Positions 45,557-54,219 of a stretch of 64,000 nt of DNA are shown here, piece by piece; position 1 is the stretch's first letter, and each line of letters opens with the position of its first letter. The notes beneath the pieces were generated by a model. The model worked only from the letters and a program-made list of their open reading frames with translations. It did not search any database and was not told the DNA's origin. Origin of the DNA: Chryseobacterium camelliae (GTDB lineage: Bacteria; Bacteroidota; Bacteroidia; Flavobacteriales; Weeksellaceae); contig NZ_CP022986.1 in the NCBI RefSeq assembly GCF_002770595.1, positions 620,001 through 684,000 of the forward strand, written 5' to 3'. The position numbers were made by a program, and so were the translations under genes.

Positions 45557-46210
45557 ATGAAATTTTTTATTGACACTGCTAACTTAGAGCAAATCAGAGA
45601 GGCTAAAGACCTTGGAATCCTTGACGGAGTAACCACTAACCCATCGCTTATGGCGAAAGAAGGTATTCAGGGTGCTGAAGCGATTAAAAATCATTATAAA
45701 GCAATCTGCGAAATCGTAGATGGTGATATTTCTGCGGAAGTTCTTTCGACGACTTATGAAGAAATGATCAAGGAAGGTGACGAACTGGCTGCTATCCATC
45801 CGAATATTGTTGTAAAGATCCCAATGATCAAAGACGGGATCAAAGCATTAAAATATTTTTCCGATAAAGGGATCAAAACCAACTGTACGCTGATTTTCTC
45901 TCCGGGACAGGCACTTCTTGCTGCCAAAGCAGGAGCCACCTATGTTTCTCCGTTCTTAGGAAGACTGGATGATATTTCTACAGACGGACTGAACCTGATC
46001 CAGGAAATCCGACTTATTTTCGATAACTATATGTACGAAACGGAAATTTTAGCAGCTTCTATCCGTCATTCAATGCACATCATCGACTGTGCGAAGATTG
46101 GTGCGGACGTGATCACGTCACCACTGCCTCCGATCTTGAGCCTTCTGAAGCATCCTTTAACAGAAAGCGGGCTGGCTCAGTTTATTGCAGATTCACAGAA
46201 ACTGGCTTAA
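45557..46210 (+). CDS. tal: Transaldolase / fructose-6-phosphate aldolase-like
   Basis: The 217-residue protein is of the short transaldolase type (TalC/FSA). The start [20 protein letters not shown], the loop [13 protein letters not shown], and the Schiff-base lysine region [14 protein letters not shown] are visible, as is [19 protein letters not shown]. It moves a three-carbon unit between sugar phosphates in the pentose phosphate pathway, or acts as an aldolase. The two activities cannot be told apart here. Confidence 0.92.
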   Translation: MKFFIDTANLEQIREAKDLGILDGVTTNPSLMAKEGIQGAEAIKNHYKAICEIVDGDISAEVLSTTYEEMIKEGDELAAIHPNIVVKIPMIKDGIKALKYFSDKGIKTNCTLIFSPGQALLAAKAGATYVSPFLGRLDDISTDGLNLIQEIRLIFDNYMYETEILAASIRHSMHIIDCAKIGADVITSPLPPILSLLKHPLTESGLAQFIADSQKLA

Positions 46211-46224
46211 TTTTATAGCAAGAT

Positions 46225-46269
46225 AAAAAAAGATTCCGGCGAAACTTCGTTTCGCCGGAATCTTTTTTT
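46225..46269. terminator. Bidirectional terminator
   Basis: Perfect 21-bp inverted repeat with loop TTC, seven A on one side and seven T on the other, between the converging transaldolase and acetyltransferase genes. Confidence 0.92.
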
Positions 46270-46828
46270 ATGGCTCAATCATCTTGACCACTTTGCAGGG
46301 ATTGCCTACGGCTACGGCATGATCAGGAATATCCTTTGTTACCACGCTGCCGGCACCAATGACTGCATTATTGCCTATGGTAATCCCGGGAAGTACGACC
46401 ACATTCCCTCCGAACCAAACATTATCCCCGACTTTGATCGGACGGGCGTATTCCAGCCCTTCATTACGCTGCTTTGCATCCAGAGGATGCCCTGCGGTAT
46501 AAAAGCTGCAGTTGGGTCCTATAAATGCATTATCCCCGAAGCTGACTTCAGCACAATCCAGGATCACCAGGTTATGGTTGGCATAAAAATTTTCTCCGAG
46601 CCTGATATTGTATCCGTAGTCGCACCAAAAAGAAGGTTCAATGCAGATGTTGGTTTTTGAATCTGGAATAATCGCCTTAATCAGCCGGCTCCGTCCTTCC
46701 GTATCCGTATTTTTCAATTGGTTGTATTCCAGGCACAGGTCTTTGCAAGCCATACGTTCCTTAATCAGTTCCGGATCATAATTGGCATTGTACAGCAACC
46801 CTTGTGCACATTTTTCTTTTTCTGTCAT
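46268..46828 (-). CDS. maa: Sugar O-acetyltransferase (maltose acetyltransferase type)
   Basis: The 186-residue protein starts at the ATG at 46828 (MTEKEKCAQGLLYNANYDPE) with the Mac domain. The left-handed beta-helix follows with hexapeptide repeats (VWFGGNVVVLPGITIGNNAVI, in part; GAGSVVTKDIPDHAV). The catalytic histidine is in YTAGHPLDA. It moves acetyl from acetyl-CoA to maltose or a related sugar; the natural substrate may be a different glycan. Confidence 0.9.
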   Translation of the reverse strand: MTEKEKCAQGLLYNANYDPELIKERMACKDLCLEYNQLKNTDTEGRSRLIKAIIPDSKTNICIEPSFWCDYGYNIRLGENFYANHNLVILDCAEVSFGDNAFIGPNCSFYTAGHPLDAKQRNEGLEYARPIKVGDNVWFGGNVVVLPGITIGNNAVIGAGSVVTKDIPDHAVAVGNPCKVVKMIEP

Positions 46829-46872
46829 AACAAGGTAATTCAATATTAATGGGTGTTCTGATGACTAAAGAT

Positions 46873-46903
46873 AAAAAAACAGGCGGAAATAATCTGCCTG
46901 TTT
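46873..46903 (-). terminator. Terminator of the blaI-blaR1-GLPGLI operon
   Basis: On the minus strand AAACAGGCAGA / TCCGCCTGTTT (one G-U pair, five-base loop) is followed by TTTTATC. Confidence 0.8.
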
Positions 46904-46921
46904 CATATTAAAATACCTGTA

Positions 46922-47818
46922 TTAACGGTATAAATCCGGTTCTATAGGATTATTATCCTTGGCCAGCCTCTCTTTGGTACTCTTCTCCATTGCCCGCAAT
47001 ACCTGGTTGGGATCGGAAATTTCTTTTCCGCTGGCATCTTTGAATTTGAACGTCATTTTCATGTCACCGTTACCCGCCATCATCTGCCTCATATTCTTTG
47101 AAGGATCATTCACATAAGCTTTCCATACTTTTCTGAACTGGTCTTCGGTAACCTCGATCTCTTTTCCGCCCACTCCAAGCATCACCATTCCGGCAGGCAG
47201 CTTGAATTCCGCGTCCGATGAAGGATTTTGTATTTTCTTATTCCCGACCAGTGTCATGATATGGGAACCGGTGGTGTCTTCCATCTTTACGATCAGTCCC
47301 GGCAACCCGTAAAATTTATAAGGGCCATCCTGAAAAGGGATCTCGGCAGTGAACCAGGCTATCCAGTCTCTTCCGCCATAGGATGTGGTGGCCTTCTGTG
47401 CCATATATTCTCCTATTTTCTGCTTGTCGGGAAGGATCTTCCAGACAAGTTTCTGGTCTTCTTTCACTTTATACTGGTCCGTAGATATTTTGGTTGACAG
47501 GTAAGTCCTGAAATCGGGATAGTCCTTGACTACCTTATAATTTATCTGGCCGGGTTTATCATGCCTGTTGATTTGAATGTTTCCCGATCCTGATTTAGTC
47601 TGTTTTTCAACATCAGCGACAATGGTAGAATCTGAGATAAATTTGTCATAGCTGTAATAGCTGGAGCCTTTGGGAGTGATATCCAGCTGCATCATTTCTT
47701 TTTTTACATCATCTTTGTTGTTGACATCGGGGATAAACTTGTATTCGTAAAAGAACCGGTTGGTCTGTGCCTGAACAAATGCGCTGAATACAACAAACAG
47801 CAGAACTGTGTTTTTCAT
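46922..47818 (-). CDS. GLPGLI family secreted protein
   Basis: The 298-residue protein has a signal peptide (ending FSAFVQAQ) and the name-giving motif in FYGLPGLIVKMED near residue 180. An upstream DWIAWFTAEIPFQDGP is also typical. GLPGLI proteins are widespread in Bacteroidota and their role is unknown. Here the gene follows blaR1 by 11 bases, so it would be under BlaI control. Confidence 0.9.
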   Translation of the reverse strand: MKNTVLLFVVFSAFVQAQTNRFFYEYKFIPDVNNKDDVKKEMMQLDITPKGSSYYSYDKFISDSTIVADVEKQTKSGSGNIQINRHDKPGQINYKVVKDYPDFRTYLSTKISTDQYKVKEDQKLVWKILPDKQKIGEYMAQKATTSYGGRDWIAWFTAEIPFQDGPYKFYGLPGLIVKMEDTTGSHIMTLVGNKKIQNPSSDAEFKLPAGMVMLGVGGKEIEVTEDQFRKVWKAYVNDPSKNMRQMMAGNGDMKMTFKFKDASGKEISDPNQVLRAMEKSTKERLAKDNNPIEPDLYR

Positions 47819-47829
47819 GAGTGTATGGA

Positions 47830-49641
47830 TTATTTGTTTTTACTTTTAGTTTCGATCCTGATTTCATTGTTCATCTTACCGTCGTCATTTTTTTTGTAGA
47901 CCGTAACACTCCGGATAACAACCGGATCCAAAGCCTGCATTTCCTTTTTGGTTACTTCGGTACCATCTATGAAAATTCTGATATCCTCATCCTTATCGAA
48001 TACATTGTTTTTATTCGCAGTAACAATCACTCTATTCGCGGGATTTCTGATATTTCCGTTTCCGCTGATTACTTTTGTATCGGCACTACCTGTACTGTAG
48101 AAATACGATAACCTGTTGCCGTCCAGGGATCTTCTTTCAGCTTCCAGTTTTGCCCTCTCACCTTCCAGTTTAGCTCTCTTTTCTTCCAGTCTGGCCCTTT
48201 CTTTTTCAACTTTAGCCCTCATTCTGGCAGTTTTTGCAGATTCTTTTATACCCTTTCCGTCAACAACAACTTTATCACGATCAGAATACCATGACAGGCC
48301 ATCTTTATCTTTGAACCTGTATACCTTTATAGAATTATGTTTTAATGAAGGAGTAATTACCAGGTTAGGAAACTCATTTTTAAGGTCATTCATTTCCTGG
48401 ATGTTGATGTGCATATTATCCAATTTTTTCATTTTATCCTGCCATGCTTTGGAATCCACGAAATCTGCTGACTTTGTGACATCAAAATCCATGGTATAGA
48501 TCTTTTTCAATTCATCCGAAGCGGCAATCTTCCCGATTTCACCTGAAAGATTTGTAATCTCATTCAATTTTTCATGGAATTCAGGGCTGTCCGGCTTCAA
48601 CTCTTTAAGCGCCTTGCTTCTTTCCTGGATTTTCTGTCCGAGATCGGCAATCTTTTTCTGGCTTTCAGCAGATGTTTTAATCGGGAGGTTCTCAGGAGAC
48701 TTTTTCTTTTCGGGGACTATGGTATCTCTTTTAATCTGCGAGACTGCTTTCGCAATCTCCGTATTGGTGGCTTTAATCTCCTGATTTTTGGCATTTATGA
48801 GATAGGCAAACGCCACTGTAAATACTACCGGTAATGCTAAAATCCTACGCGCATATCCGAATTTGGTTTTAGGTTTCTGTAACATCTTTAATCTTTTTTT
48901 GAGGTTTGAACTGAGAAACGGACTGGCAGCCGGCCACTGGGTTCCGGAAAAGTGGCTGGCCAGAAGCATCTGCGCAAATGCTTTGGTGTCCGATTGCCTT
49001 ACGGCCTTTTTATCGGCCAGGTATTCATGTATTAAACTAAGTTCTTTTTTTATGATATGGAAGAATGGATTGAACCAGAACAGGGCGGTGATCGTTTCCA
49101 TAAAAATTTTGTCGTACGAGTGCTTCTGTTCTATATGGACCATTTCGTGCTTCAGGATCTGCCTTCCCACCTCTGAATTGAGGACAATGGTATCTTTCCA
49201 GAAAAGGCTTCTGAAATAGGAAAAAGGAGCTTCCGTAAGGTTGGTGTGGTAAAAGCTGATGCCTTTTTTACTTTCCTTCGGGAATGTTTTTTTGAACTGC
49301 CGTATTTTTAAAATGCCGTAGAGCAGCCTTACTGAAAAACAGAGAGAAACCAGGCCCAGAACTGAAAAAGCAATTCTAAAATAAATGTCGTCATGATCGA
49401 TGGTTTTAGCGGTATTAAAATTACTGATCCTGTCCATCATCAGGTACAGATCATTACTGACTTCTACGGTAAAGTCATCCACCTTAATGAAGGGAAGCAA
49501 TATGGACAATACCGTTGCAGACAATAAATAAAACCGGTTGTAATGATGGAAGGTCTTATCTTTTAAAGACAACCGATAGTACAAAAATGTTACACCGGAA
49601 AAAATAATCATTTTGATAAGGTACAGACTTACGGTTTCCAT
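47830..49641 (-). CDS. BlaR1-like M56 metallopeptidase with plug-like C-terminus
   Basis: The 603-residue protein has four N-terminal membrane helices and the M56 zinc site HEMVHIEQKH near residue 165 with HEYLADKKAV as the third-ligand region. There is no penicillin-binding sensor domain. Instead a charged coiled coil follows (VEKERARLEEKRAKLEGERA and neighbours), then a C-terminal domain like a TonB receptor plug (IFIDGTEVTKKEMQALDPVV, IRSVTVYKK). It probably cleaves BlaI on a signal other than beta-lactam. The BlaI gene lies two bases upstream. Confidence 0.88.
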   Translation of the reverse strand: METVSLYLIKMIIFSGVTFLYYRLSLKDKTFHHYNRFYLLSATVLSILLPFIKVDDFTVEVSNDLYLMMDRISNFNTAKTIDHDDIYFRIAFSVLGLVSLCFSVRLLYGILKIRQFKKTFPKESKKGISFYHTNLTEAPFSYFRSLFWKDTIVLNSEVGRQILKHEMVHIEQKHSYDKIFMETITALFWFNPFFHIIKKELSLIHEYLADKKAVRQSDTKAFAQMLLASHFSGTQWPAASPFLSSNLKKRLKMLQKPKTKFGYARRILALPVVFTVAFAYLINAKNQEIKATNTEIAKAVSQIKRDTIVPEKKKSPENLPIKTSAESQKKIADLGQKIQERSKALKELKPDSPEFHEKLNEITNLSGEIGKIAASDELKKIYTMDFDVTKSADFVDSKAWQDKMKKLDNMHINIQEMNDLKNEFPNLVITPSLKHNSIKVYRFKDKDGLSWYSDRDKVVVDGKGIKESAKTARMRAKVEKERARLEEKRAKLEGERAKLEAERRSLDGNRLSYFYSTGSADTKVISGNGNIRNPANRVIVTANKNNVFDKDEDIRIFIDGTEVTKKEMQALDPVVIRSVTVYKKNDDGKMNNEIRIETKSKNK

Positions 49642-49643
49642 GA

Positions 49644-50009
49644 TCAGTCTTTGTTTTTAAGTTCATTTAGGAGAAGTTCAAGGTCTTCAACGGTCATTTC
49701 ATTCTTTTCAACCAGGAAAGAAACAGCGCTTTTATAAGATCCTTTAAAATAATTTTTAACCAGGCTTTTCATGGTTTTACCGGAATACTGCTCCTTCGAG
49801 ATCAGCGGGAAATACTCATGCTGGCGTCCATGCACTTCGTAATCTACAAATTCTTTATCCTTCAGCACCTTAAGAATAGTAGATACGGTATTGGTATGCG
49901 GTTTAGGATCAGGGAAGAGTTCGAGCAGGTCTTTCAGGAAACCCTTTTCAATCTTCCACAAATACTGCATTACCTGTTCTTCCGCTTTTGTCAATGTCTG
50001 AATTTTCAT
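49644..50009 (-). CDS. BlaI/MecI/CopY family repressor
   Basis: The 121-residue protein has the winged helix of BlaI (LTKAEEQVMQYLWKIEKGFL, then TNTVSTILKVLKDKEFVDYE) and a helical dimer domain with the protease-sensitive region NYFKGSYKSAVSFLV. It represses its operon until the M56 peptidase cuts it. A TACA-AA-TGTA palindrome lies on its own promoter. Confidence 0.93.
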   Translation of the reverse strand: MKIQTLTKAEEQVMQYLWKIEKGFLKDLLELFPDPKPHTNTVSTILKVLKDKEFVDYEVHGRQHEYFPLISKEQYSGKTMKSLVKNYFKGSYKSAVSFLVEKNEMTVEDLELLLNELKNKD

Positions 50010-50062
50010 ATCTCTTTTTTAGTATGGACATACCCTTTCGGACTATATCACTAATTAAATAG

Positions 50063-50098
50063 TTATACAAATGTATAAATAAATTCTATCCAGACAAC
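50063..50098 (-). promoter_or_regulatory. BlaI-type operator on the blaI promoter
   Basis: The palindrome TTATACA-AA-TGTATAA (50063-50078) matches the BlaI/MecI box pattern TACA-N2-TGTA. It overlaps TACATTTG on the minus strand (50075-50068), which is the -7 box; TTG lies at 50097-50095 after 19 bases. A repressor bound here would block RNA polymerase. The start codon is about 54 bases downstream. Confidence 0.7.
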
Positions 50099-50333
50099 TA
50101 TTTTTTTAGTGATAAGTGAAATAAAATAGTAATAAATTGATAATCAGTATAATAAAATTTTATCAGAAATATTAAATATGAATCTCAATGCACTCTAACC
50201 CTATTTAGCTTTCAATATAATAACGAGAAATCAATATAAATTCTTAAAACTTGTTAATTTTTATTAAAGAAAATGAAAAGGAATGAACTGTAAGTGGGAA
50301 AATATATTTATTTTAGTGCTTTAAAAATTTCTC

Positions 50334-50915
50334 ATGAAAAGATATAATTTACTGATTGTACTATTACTGCTTATTTTCAACATTACTAACGCTCAAAAGA
50401 AAAACACTCCTGCCGCTGATCTAAGTGTGGTAAAAGAAACCAAAACAAAGATAGAAAATACGGTTCCTCTGGTTATCGGACACCTACAGGCCATAGCGAC
50501 CAAAGAAGGGGACAATAATATTCTTACCAACGGGAAAACAGCTCTGGGAAAAGAATATGCAAAGCTGGAATCTGAGTGGATGCTTTACAGGGGAAATATG
50601 AACAACTGCATCCTTAACAATTCTTCTAAAAAAGCAAAGAAGTGTATGGAGTACCACACTCAGTATCTAAGAAATACCTTTATCAACTATAAGAATTACA
50701 TTACTTACCTGACGAAGAAGAACGGGTATTTAGGAGTGGAAGGCGATACCAAAATCGATTTCAACCCTTCTGAAATTACCACTAAACTGAGTGAAGCTTA
50801 TTTCAATGCCAACGATGCAGTAGGAAGAATGAAGGGAAGCCAGAAAAAAGAATTCCTTGGACAGACCATGGCACAGGACAATAACCTGAGACCTTATGCT
50901 GAAGTTGCCCAGTAA
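50334..50915 (+). CDS. Secreted hypothetical protein
   Basis: The 193-residue product has a signal peptide (LLIVLLLLIFNITNAQ). The mature part is helical, with two cysteines (NNCILNNSSKKAKKCMEYH) that could form a disulfide. No family recognised. It ends before a strong terminator and lies in an A+T-rich stretch; the 324 bases upstream hold the blaI control region and no other gene. Confidence 0.7.
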   Translation: MKRYNLLIVLLLLIFNITNAQKKNTPAADLSVVKETKTKIENTVPLVIGHLQAIATKEGDNNILTNGKTALGKEYAKLESEWMLYRGNMNNCILNNSSKKAKKCMEYHTQYLRNTFINYKNYITYLTKKNGYLGVEGDTKIDFNPSEITTKLSEAYFNANDAVGRMKGSQKKEFLGQTMAQDNNLRPYAEVAQ

Positions 50916-50936
50916 TCCTGCTACAAAAATAACAGG

Positions 50937-50961
50937 CCGCCTTTTTAGAGGCGGTTTTTTT
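50937..50961 (+). terminator. Terminator
   Basis: Stem CCGCCT / AGGCGG with a six-base loop and seven T, after the secreted protein gene. Confidence 0.85.
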
Positions 50962-51033
50962 ATTCCCACACGGGATCAGAACATTGGCACAGAAGATGAT
51001 CATCATAGCGTATCAATCTTTAAATACGGCACA

Positions 51034-51240
51034 ATGAGCAACCTGAAAAAAGGAGACATGGTAAGATGGAATTCCAGCAATGGTGAAACGCACGGCAAAA
51101 TCACGGCTGTCCACACAAAGGATTTTACCTTTATGGATAAACAGAGGCGTGCTTCCGAAGATGAACCACAATATGAAGTCATGAGTGAAAAAACCGGTAA
51201 ATCGGCCGTGCACAAAGCATCAGCACTTAAGAAAATGTAA
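51034..51240 (+). CDS. DUF2945 (hypervirulence-associated Tudor-like) protein
   Basis: The 68-residue protein starts at the ATG at 51034 (MSNLKKGDMVRWNSSNGETH). The KGDxVxWxSxxGxxxGxI pattern and the end SAVHKASALKKM are typical of DUF2945, a small beta-barrel. Function in bacteria is unknown. Confidence 0.88.
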   Translation: MSNLKKGDMVRWNSSNGETHGKITAVHTKDFTFMDKQRRASEDEPQYEVMSEKTGKSAVHKASALKKM

Positions 51241-51267
51241 AAATTGCCACGAAATTGTGGCAATTTT
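51240..51267 (+). terminator. Terminator of the DUF2945 gene
   Basis: Perfect 11-bp stem AAAATTGCCAC / GTGGCAATTTT with a six-base loop, overlapping the stop codon's last A. Confidence 0.8.
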
Positions 51268-51318
51268 ATCTGGTATGCATGACGTGCCGATGAAAACTTT
51301 TTTTTATACATTTGCACT

Positions 51319-51366
51319 ATGCATTATTCAAATACAGCAATGATCGCCAAACCCTGGAATTACTGA
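51319..51366 (+). CDS. Possible 15-codon leader peptide, leaderless
   Basis: ATG at 51319 opens MHYSNTAMIAKPWNY and a stop. A -7 box TACATTTG (51307-51314) ends four bases before it. The end of the reading frame is in a hairpin CCTGGA / TCCAGG (51350-51371 region). The rest of the gap up to 51713 (macrolide phosphotransferase gene) holds no other gene I can support. It may be a regulatory leader or chance. Confidence 0.3.
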   Translation: MHYSNTAMIAKPWNY

Positions 51367-51712
51367 TCCAGGTGTCACTTTAATGCACTTCCCTTTTAGA
51401 AGACAATATTGATATTGCTCTTCCTGTTTTTCCGTATTATTATTTCATTACATTTTTAACTTATCATACCCGTTCATACTGTTCAAACTGCACTTGTTAT
51501 TGTCAGGTTTGGAGCACGGGCCGGCTAAAGCATTGTTGTTTAGAATTATCAGTAGTGCTTATGCAACTGGTAATATAGAATTGAGGGTTTCTAACATAGG
51601 GATATCAGGAAAAGTGACATGATCAGCGGTGAAATACCGCAATTCCTTACGTATAATTTATCCAAACAATCTATCCCATTGTAGAGCGGATAGATCTAAA
51701 ACAAAAGATACA

Positions 51713-52597
51713 ATGACTATTAAAGATATTCAGAAACTTGCTTATGAGCATGGACTATTATTAACAGAAGATATAAGATTTAACGAAATGGGTGTCGACT
51801 TTAAAGTCGGTTTTGCCATAGATGATAAAGGACAACGGTGGTTACTCCGGATTCCCCGCCGCGATGACATGGGTGAACAGATTGATCTTGAGAAAAAAAT
51901 TTTACAACTTGTCAAAAAATACCTGTCTGTACAGGTTCCCGATTGGAAAATTATATCTCCGGGCCTGATCGCCTATCCCCTTATCAAAGAAAAGCCTGCG
52001 CTCACCGTTGATGCTGAGACTTCTCATGTAGTCTGGAACATGGCTAAAGATAGCCCAAAGTACATACTATCATTAGCAAAAGCCCTGAAACAACTGCATG
52101 ATATCCCAGAGGAAGCAGCATTAAAAAACCATCTGAAGGTCATGCGCCCATATGATTTAAGACCAGAGGTTGATCATCAGTTACAAATGGTAAAATCGGA
52201 GCTGGGAATAAGTCGTGAACTTGAATCCCGTTATAAAAAATGGTTGGATGACGACACCTTATGGCCGGATTTTACACAATTTGTGCACGGTGATTTATAT
52301 GCAGGACACGTGCTTACCTCAGAGGATGGCACTGTTGCCGGAATTATTGACTGGTCAACAGCCCACATAGGTGACCCGGCGATTGATTTTTCCGGTCATA
52401 TGACAGTCTTTGGCGAAGAAAGCCTTAAAAAATTAATCAAAATATATGAAGATACAGGTGGCAGAAGCTGGGACAAACTTTTCGAACATGCGGTAGAAAG
52501 AGCTGCTGCATCAGCATTAGCATATGGTTACTTCGCATTAAAAACCAATGACAACCATCACATTATGGGAGCGAAAGCTCAATTGGGTATACTTTAA
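51713..52597 (+). CDS. mph: Macrolide 2'-phosphotransferase (Mph family)
   Basis: The 294-residue kinase starts at the ATG at 51713 (MTIKDIQKLAYEHGLLLTED). The catalytic loop FVHGDLYAGHVLTSEDG and the metal-binding IIDWSTAHIGDPAIDFSGH are those of Mph enzymes, which use GTP to phosphorylate the 2'-hydroxyl of macrolide desosamine. WLLRIPRRDDM near residue 55 holds the nucleotide-binding lysine-arginine region. Length matches (about 290-300). There is no mobile element next to it, so it may be an intrinsic resistance gene. Confidence 0.9.
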   Translation: MTIKDIQKLAYEHGLLLTEDIRFNEMGVDFKVGFAIDDKGQRWLLRIPRRDDMGEQIDLEKKILQLVKKYLSVQVPDWKIISPGLIAYPLIKEKPALTVDAETSHVVWNMAKDSPKYILSLAKALKQLHDIPEEAALKNHLKVMRPYDLRPEVDHQLQMVKSELGISRELESRYKKWLDDDTLWPDFTQFVHGDLYAGHVLTSEDGTVAGIIDWSTAHIGDPAIDFSGHMTVFGEESLKKLIKIYEDTGGRSWDKLFEHAVERAAASALAYGYFALKTNDNHHIMGAKAQLGIL

Positions 52598-52729
52598 TTG
52601 CTTTTCACCAATCAGGGCGGAGTTCATCCGCCTTGATTTTTCTGCCCAATAATTGATTCATCAGTTATTCAATACGAGATAAAAATCCGCAGAAAATTTG
52701 TGATTTTTTTGTAACGTTGTTCCATGACC

Positions 52730-52756
52730 TGTCACGTTCTTACCATCGAAAATGTC
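52730..52756 (+). promoter_or_regulatory. ECF41-type promoter of the sigma factor gene
   Basis: TGTCACG (52730-52736), 16 bases, TGTC (52753-52756) followed by TAA. The same -35/-10 pair with the same spacing recurs at 53630-53656. ECF41 sigma factors are known to use TGTCACA and CGTC boxes. The -10 box covers an upstream in-frame ATG at 52752, so that codon cannot be the start. Confidence 0.65.
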
Positions 52757-52775
52757 TAACGTATACAATTCAATT

Positions 52776-53615
52776 ATGGACGATCTGGAAACATTGAGCA
52801 AAAAACTAGTTCCCTATGCTTATAATATATTAATGAATATTGACGACAGCCAAGACGTCATTCAGGATATATTGATAAAATTTAATGAAAAGGATGTTGG
52901 TTTAATATCCAATCAGAATGCATATTTAATAAAAGCAGTCATTAACCAATCAATAAACTTAAAGAGGAAAAAAGACAGGGAAAGGCAGCACAAAATCACG
53001 TTGCCCGAACCCATGGTTACCAATCAGGGCGAAAGTAAAATTGAGTCAGATGAAATACTCAGTTATTCAATGCTTGTTTTGATCGACGCTTTAAATGCAA
53101 AAGAAAGGGCTGTTTTCCTGCTCAAAGAAGCTTTCGGTTACGGGCACGATGAAATTGCTGAAATACTAACCGTTTCCATAGACAATTCACGGCAGTTGCT
53201 AACCAGGGCCAAGAAGAAACTGAAATCGAGGAAGCCGTATGATATGATAACCTCTCCGAAAAAAGATAAAAAATATATAGAGAAATATGTAGAAACCATT
53301 CGTAAAGGTGACGTCAAAGCTTTGGAACAAATGCTGGCAGACGAAGTGCAGGTTATAGCAGACGGTGGAAATAAATTAACTGTTGTGGCTCAATTCACTT
53401 CCGGAATTAAGGACACCATTAAGCTCATGACTTATCTTTATGAATACTATCAGAAGGATTTTGAAATCAAGATCGAAGAAATAAATCATCAGCCTGCATT
53501 ATTGTTTTACAAAGACACGACATTGATCAACTGTCAGGTATTCGAATTTAATCCGGACGGAAAAATTGCCCATATTTTTTCTGTTATTGACCCCGATAAA
53601 CTCATGAGAATTTAA
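52776..53615 (+). CDS. ECF41-type RNA polymerase sigma factor with SnoaL-like C-terminus
   Basis: The 279-residue protein joins sigma region 2 (about 1-70, ILMNIDDSQDVIQDILIKFN), region 4 (AKERAVFLLKEAFGYGHDEI, AEILTVSIDNSRQLLTRAKK) and a SnoaL-like NTF2 domain (about 165-279). The ECF41 marks LPEP between the sigma regions and DGGNK (family DGGGK/R) in the C-terminal domain are present. In ECF41 factors the C-terminal domain replaces the anti-sigma factor. The start at 52776 (MDDLETLSKKLVPYAYNIL) is chosen because the predicted -10 box covers the earlier ATG at 52752. Confidence 0.9.
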   Translation: MDDLETLSKKLVPYAYNILMNIDDSQDVIQDILIKFNEKDVGLISNQNAYLIKAVINQSINLKRKKDRERQHKITLPEPMVTNQGESKIESDEILSYSMLVLIDALNAKERAVFLLKEAFGYGHDEIAEILTVSIDNSRQLLTRAKKKLKSRKPYDMITSPKKDKKYIEKYVETIRKGDVKALEQMLADEVQVIADGGNKLTVVAQFTSGIKDTIKLMTYLYEYYQKDFEIKIEEINHQPALLFYKDTTLINCQVFEFNPDGKIAHIFSVIDPDKLMRI

Positions 53616-53629
53616 TTGTTGATCTCTTT

Positions 53630-53656
53630 TGTCACGCTTCATCATTTTAAACTGTC
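53630..53656 (+). promoter_or_regulatory. ECF41-type promoter of the following gene
   Basis: TGTCACG (53630-53636), 16 bases, TGTC (53653-53656) with TTA after it. Spacing and boxes equal those upstream of the sigma gene. Transcription would start near 53665 and run into the monooxygenase-like gene. Confidence 0.65.
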
Positions 53657-53792
53657 TTATAAGAAATTGAAGAAGTGAACAGACAGATTGTACGTTTCGC
53701 TGGCACCTTAATGTTTATTGCCATTCGGAATACATAATTTCATGCCCACCATTCAGGATACCCTAATTCATCAACTTCAAAACAACAGAAAA

Positions 53793-54104
53793 ATGATTGT
53801 AGTAAAAGTAACGTACACCGTAAACGATGCATACGTCAACACAAATAAAGAAATGATAGAAGCATTTCTCACAGATTTCAGAAAATTAGACGGGTCACCA
53901 TTTGTGTATTCCGTCCTTCAAACAGAAGACTGCAAAACCTTTGTCCATATTTCTCAATACAAGGACAAAGTAATACAGGACCGTTTATTAAGCACACCAA
54001 GCTTTCTCCATTTCCAGGAACAAAGAGATAACAACCTAATGTCCGAACCCAGGATTGAAATCCTAAATTTTATCGGAAGCTCACAGGATATTTTCGACAG
54101 TTAA
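53793..54104 (+). CDS. Antibiotic biosynthesis monooxygenase-like protein
   Basis: The 103-residue protein (MIVVKVTYTVNDAYV...) fits a dimeric alpha-beta barrel of the ABM type, with FVYSVLQTEDCKTFVHISQY, KDKVIQDRLLSTPSFLHFQE and a final strand. The ATG at 53793 is chosen because ABM domains start directly at the first strand; an ATG at 53742 is also possible. ECF41 genes usually sit next to a target oxidoreductase, epimerase or decarboxylase, and this gene seems to take that place. Confidence 0.7.
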   Translation: MIVVKVTYTVNDAYVNTNKEMIEAFLTDFRKLDGSPFVYSVLQTEDCKTFVHISQYKDKVIQDRLLSTPSFLHFQEQRDNNLMSEPRIEILNFIGSSQDIFDS

Positions 54105-54219
54105 TAATGTGCGAAATAGTGAAAGAACCCCTACAGGAAAACATTTATGGGAACACTCCAATGCAAACATCTGTAATGAATCATTCTCTGATAAAGGAGA
54201 AATTACCGGAGATTCCTGT

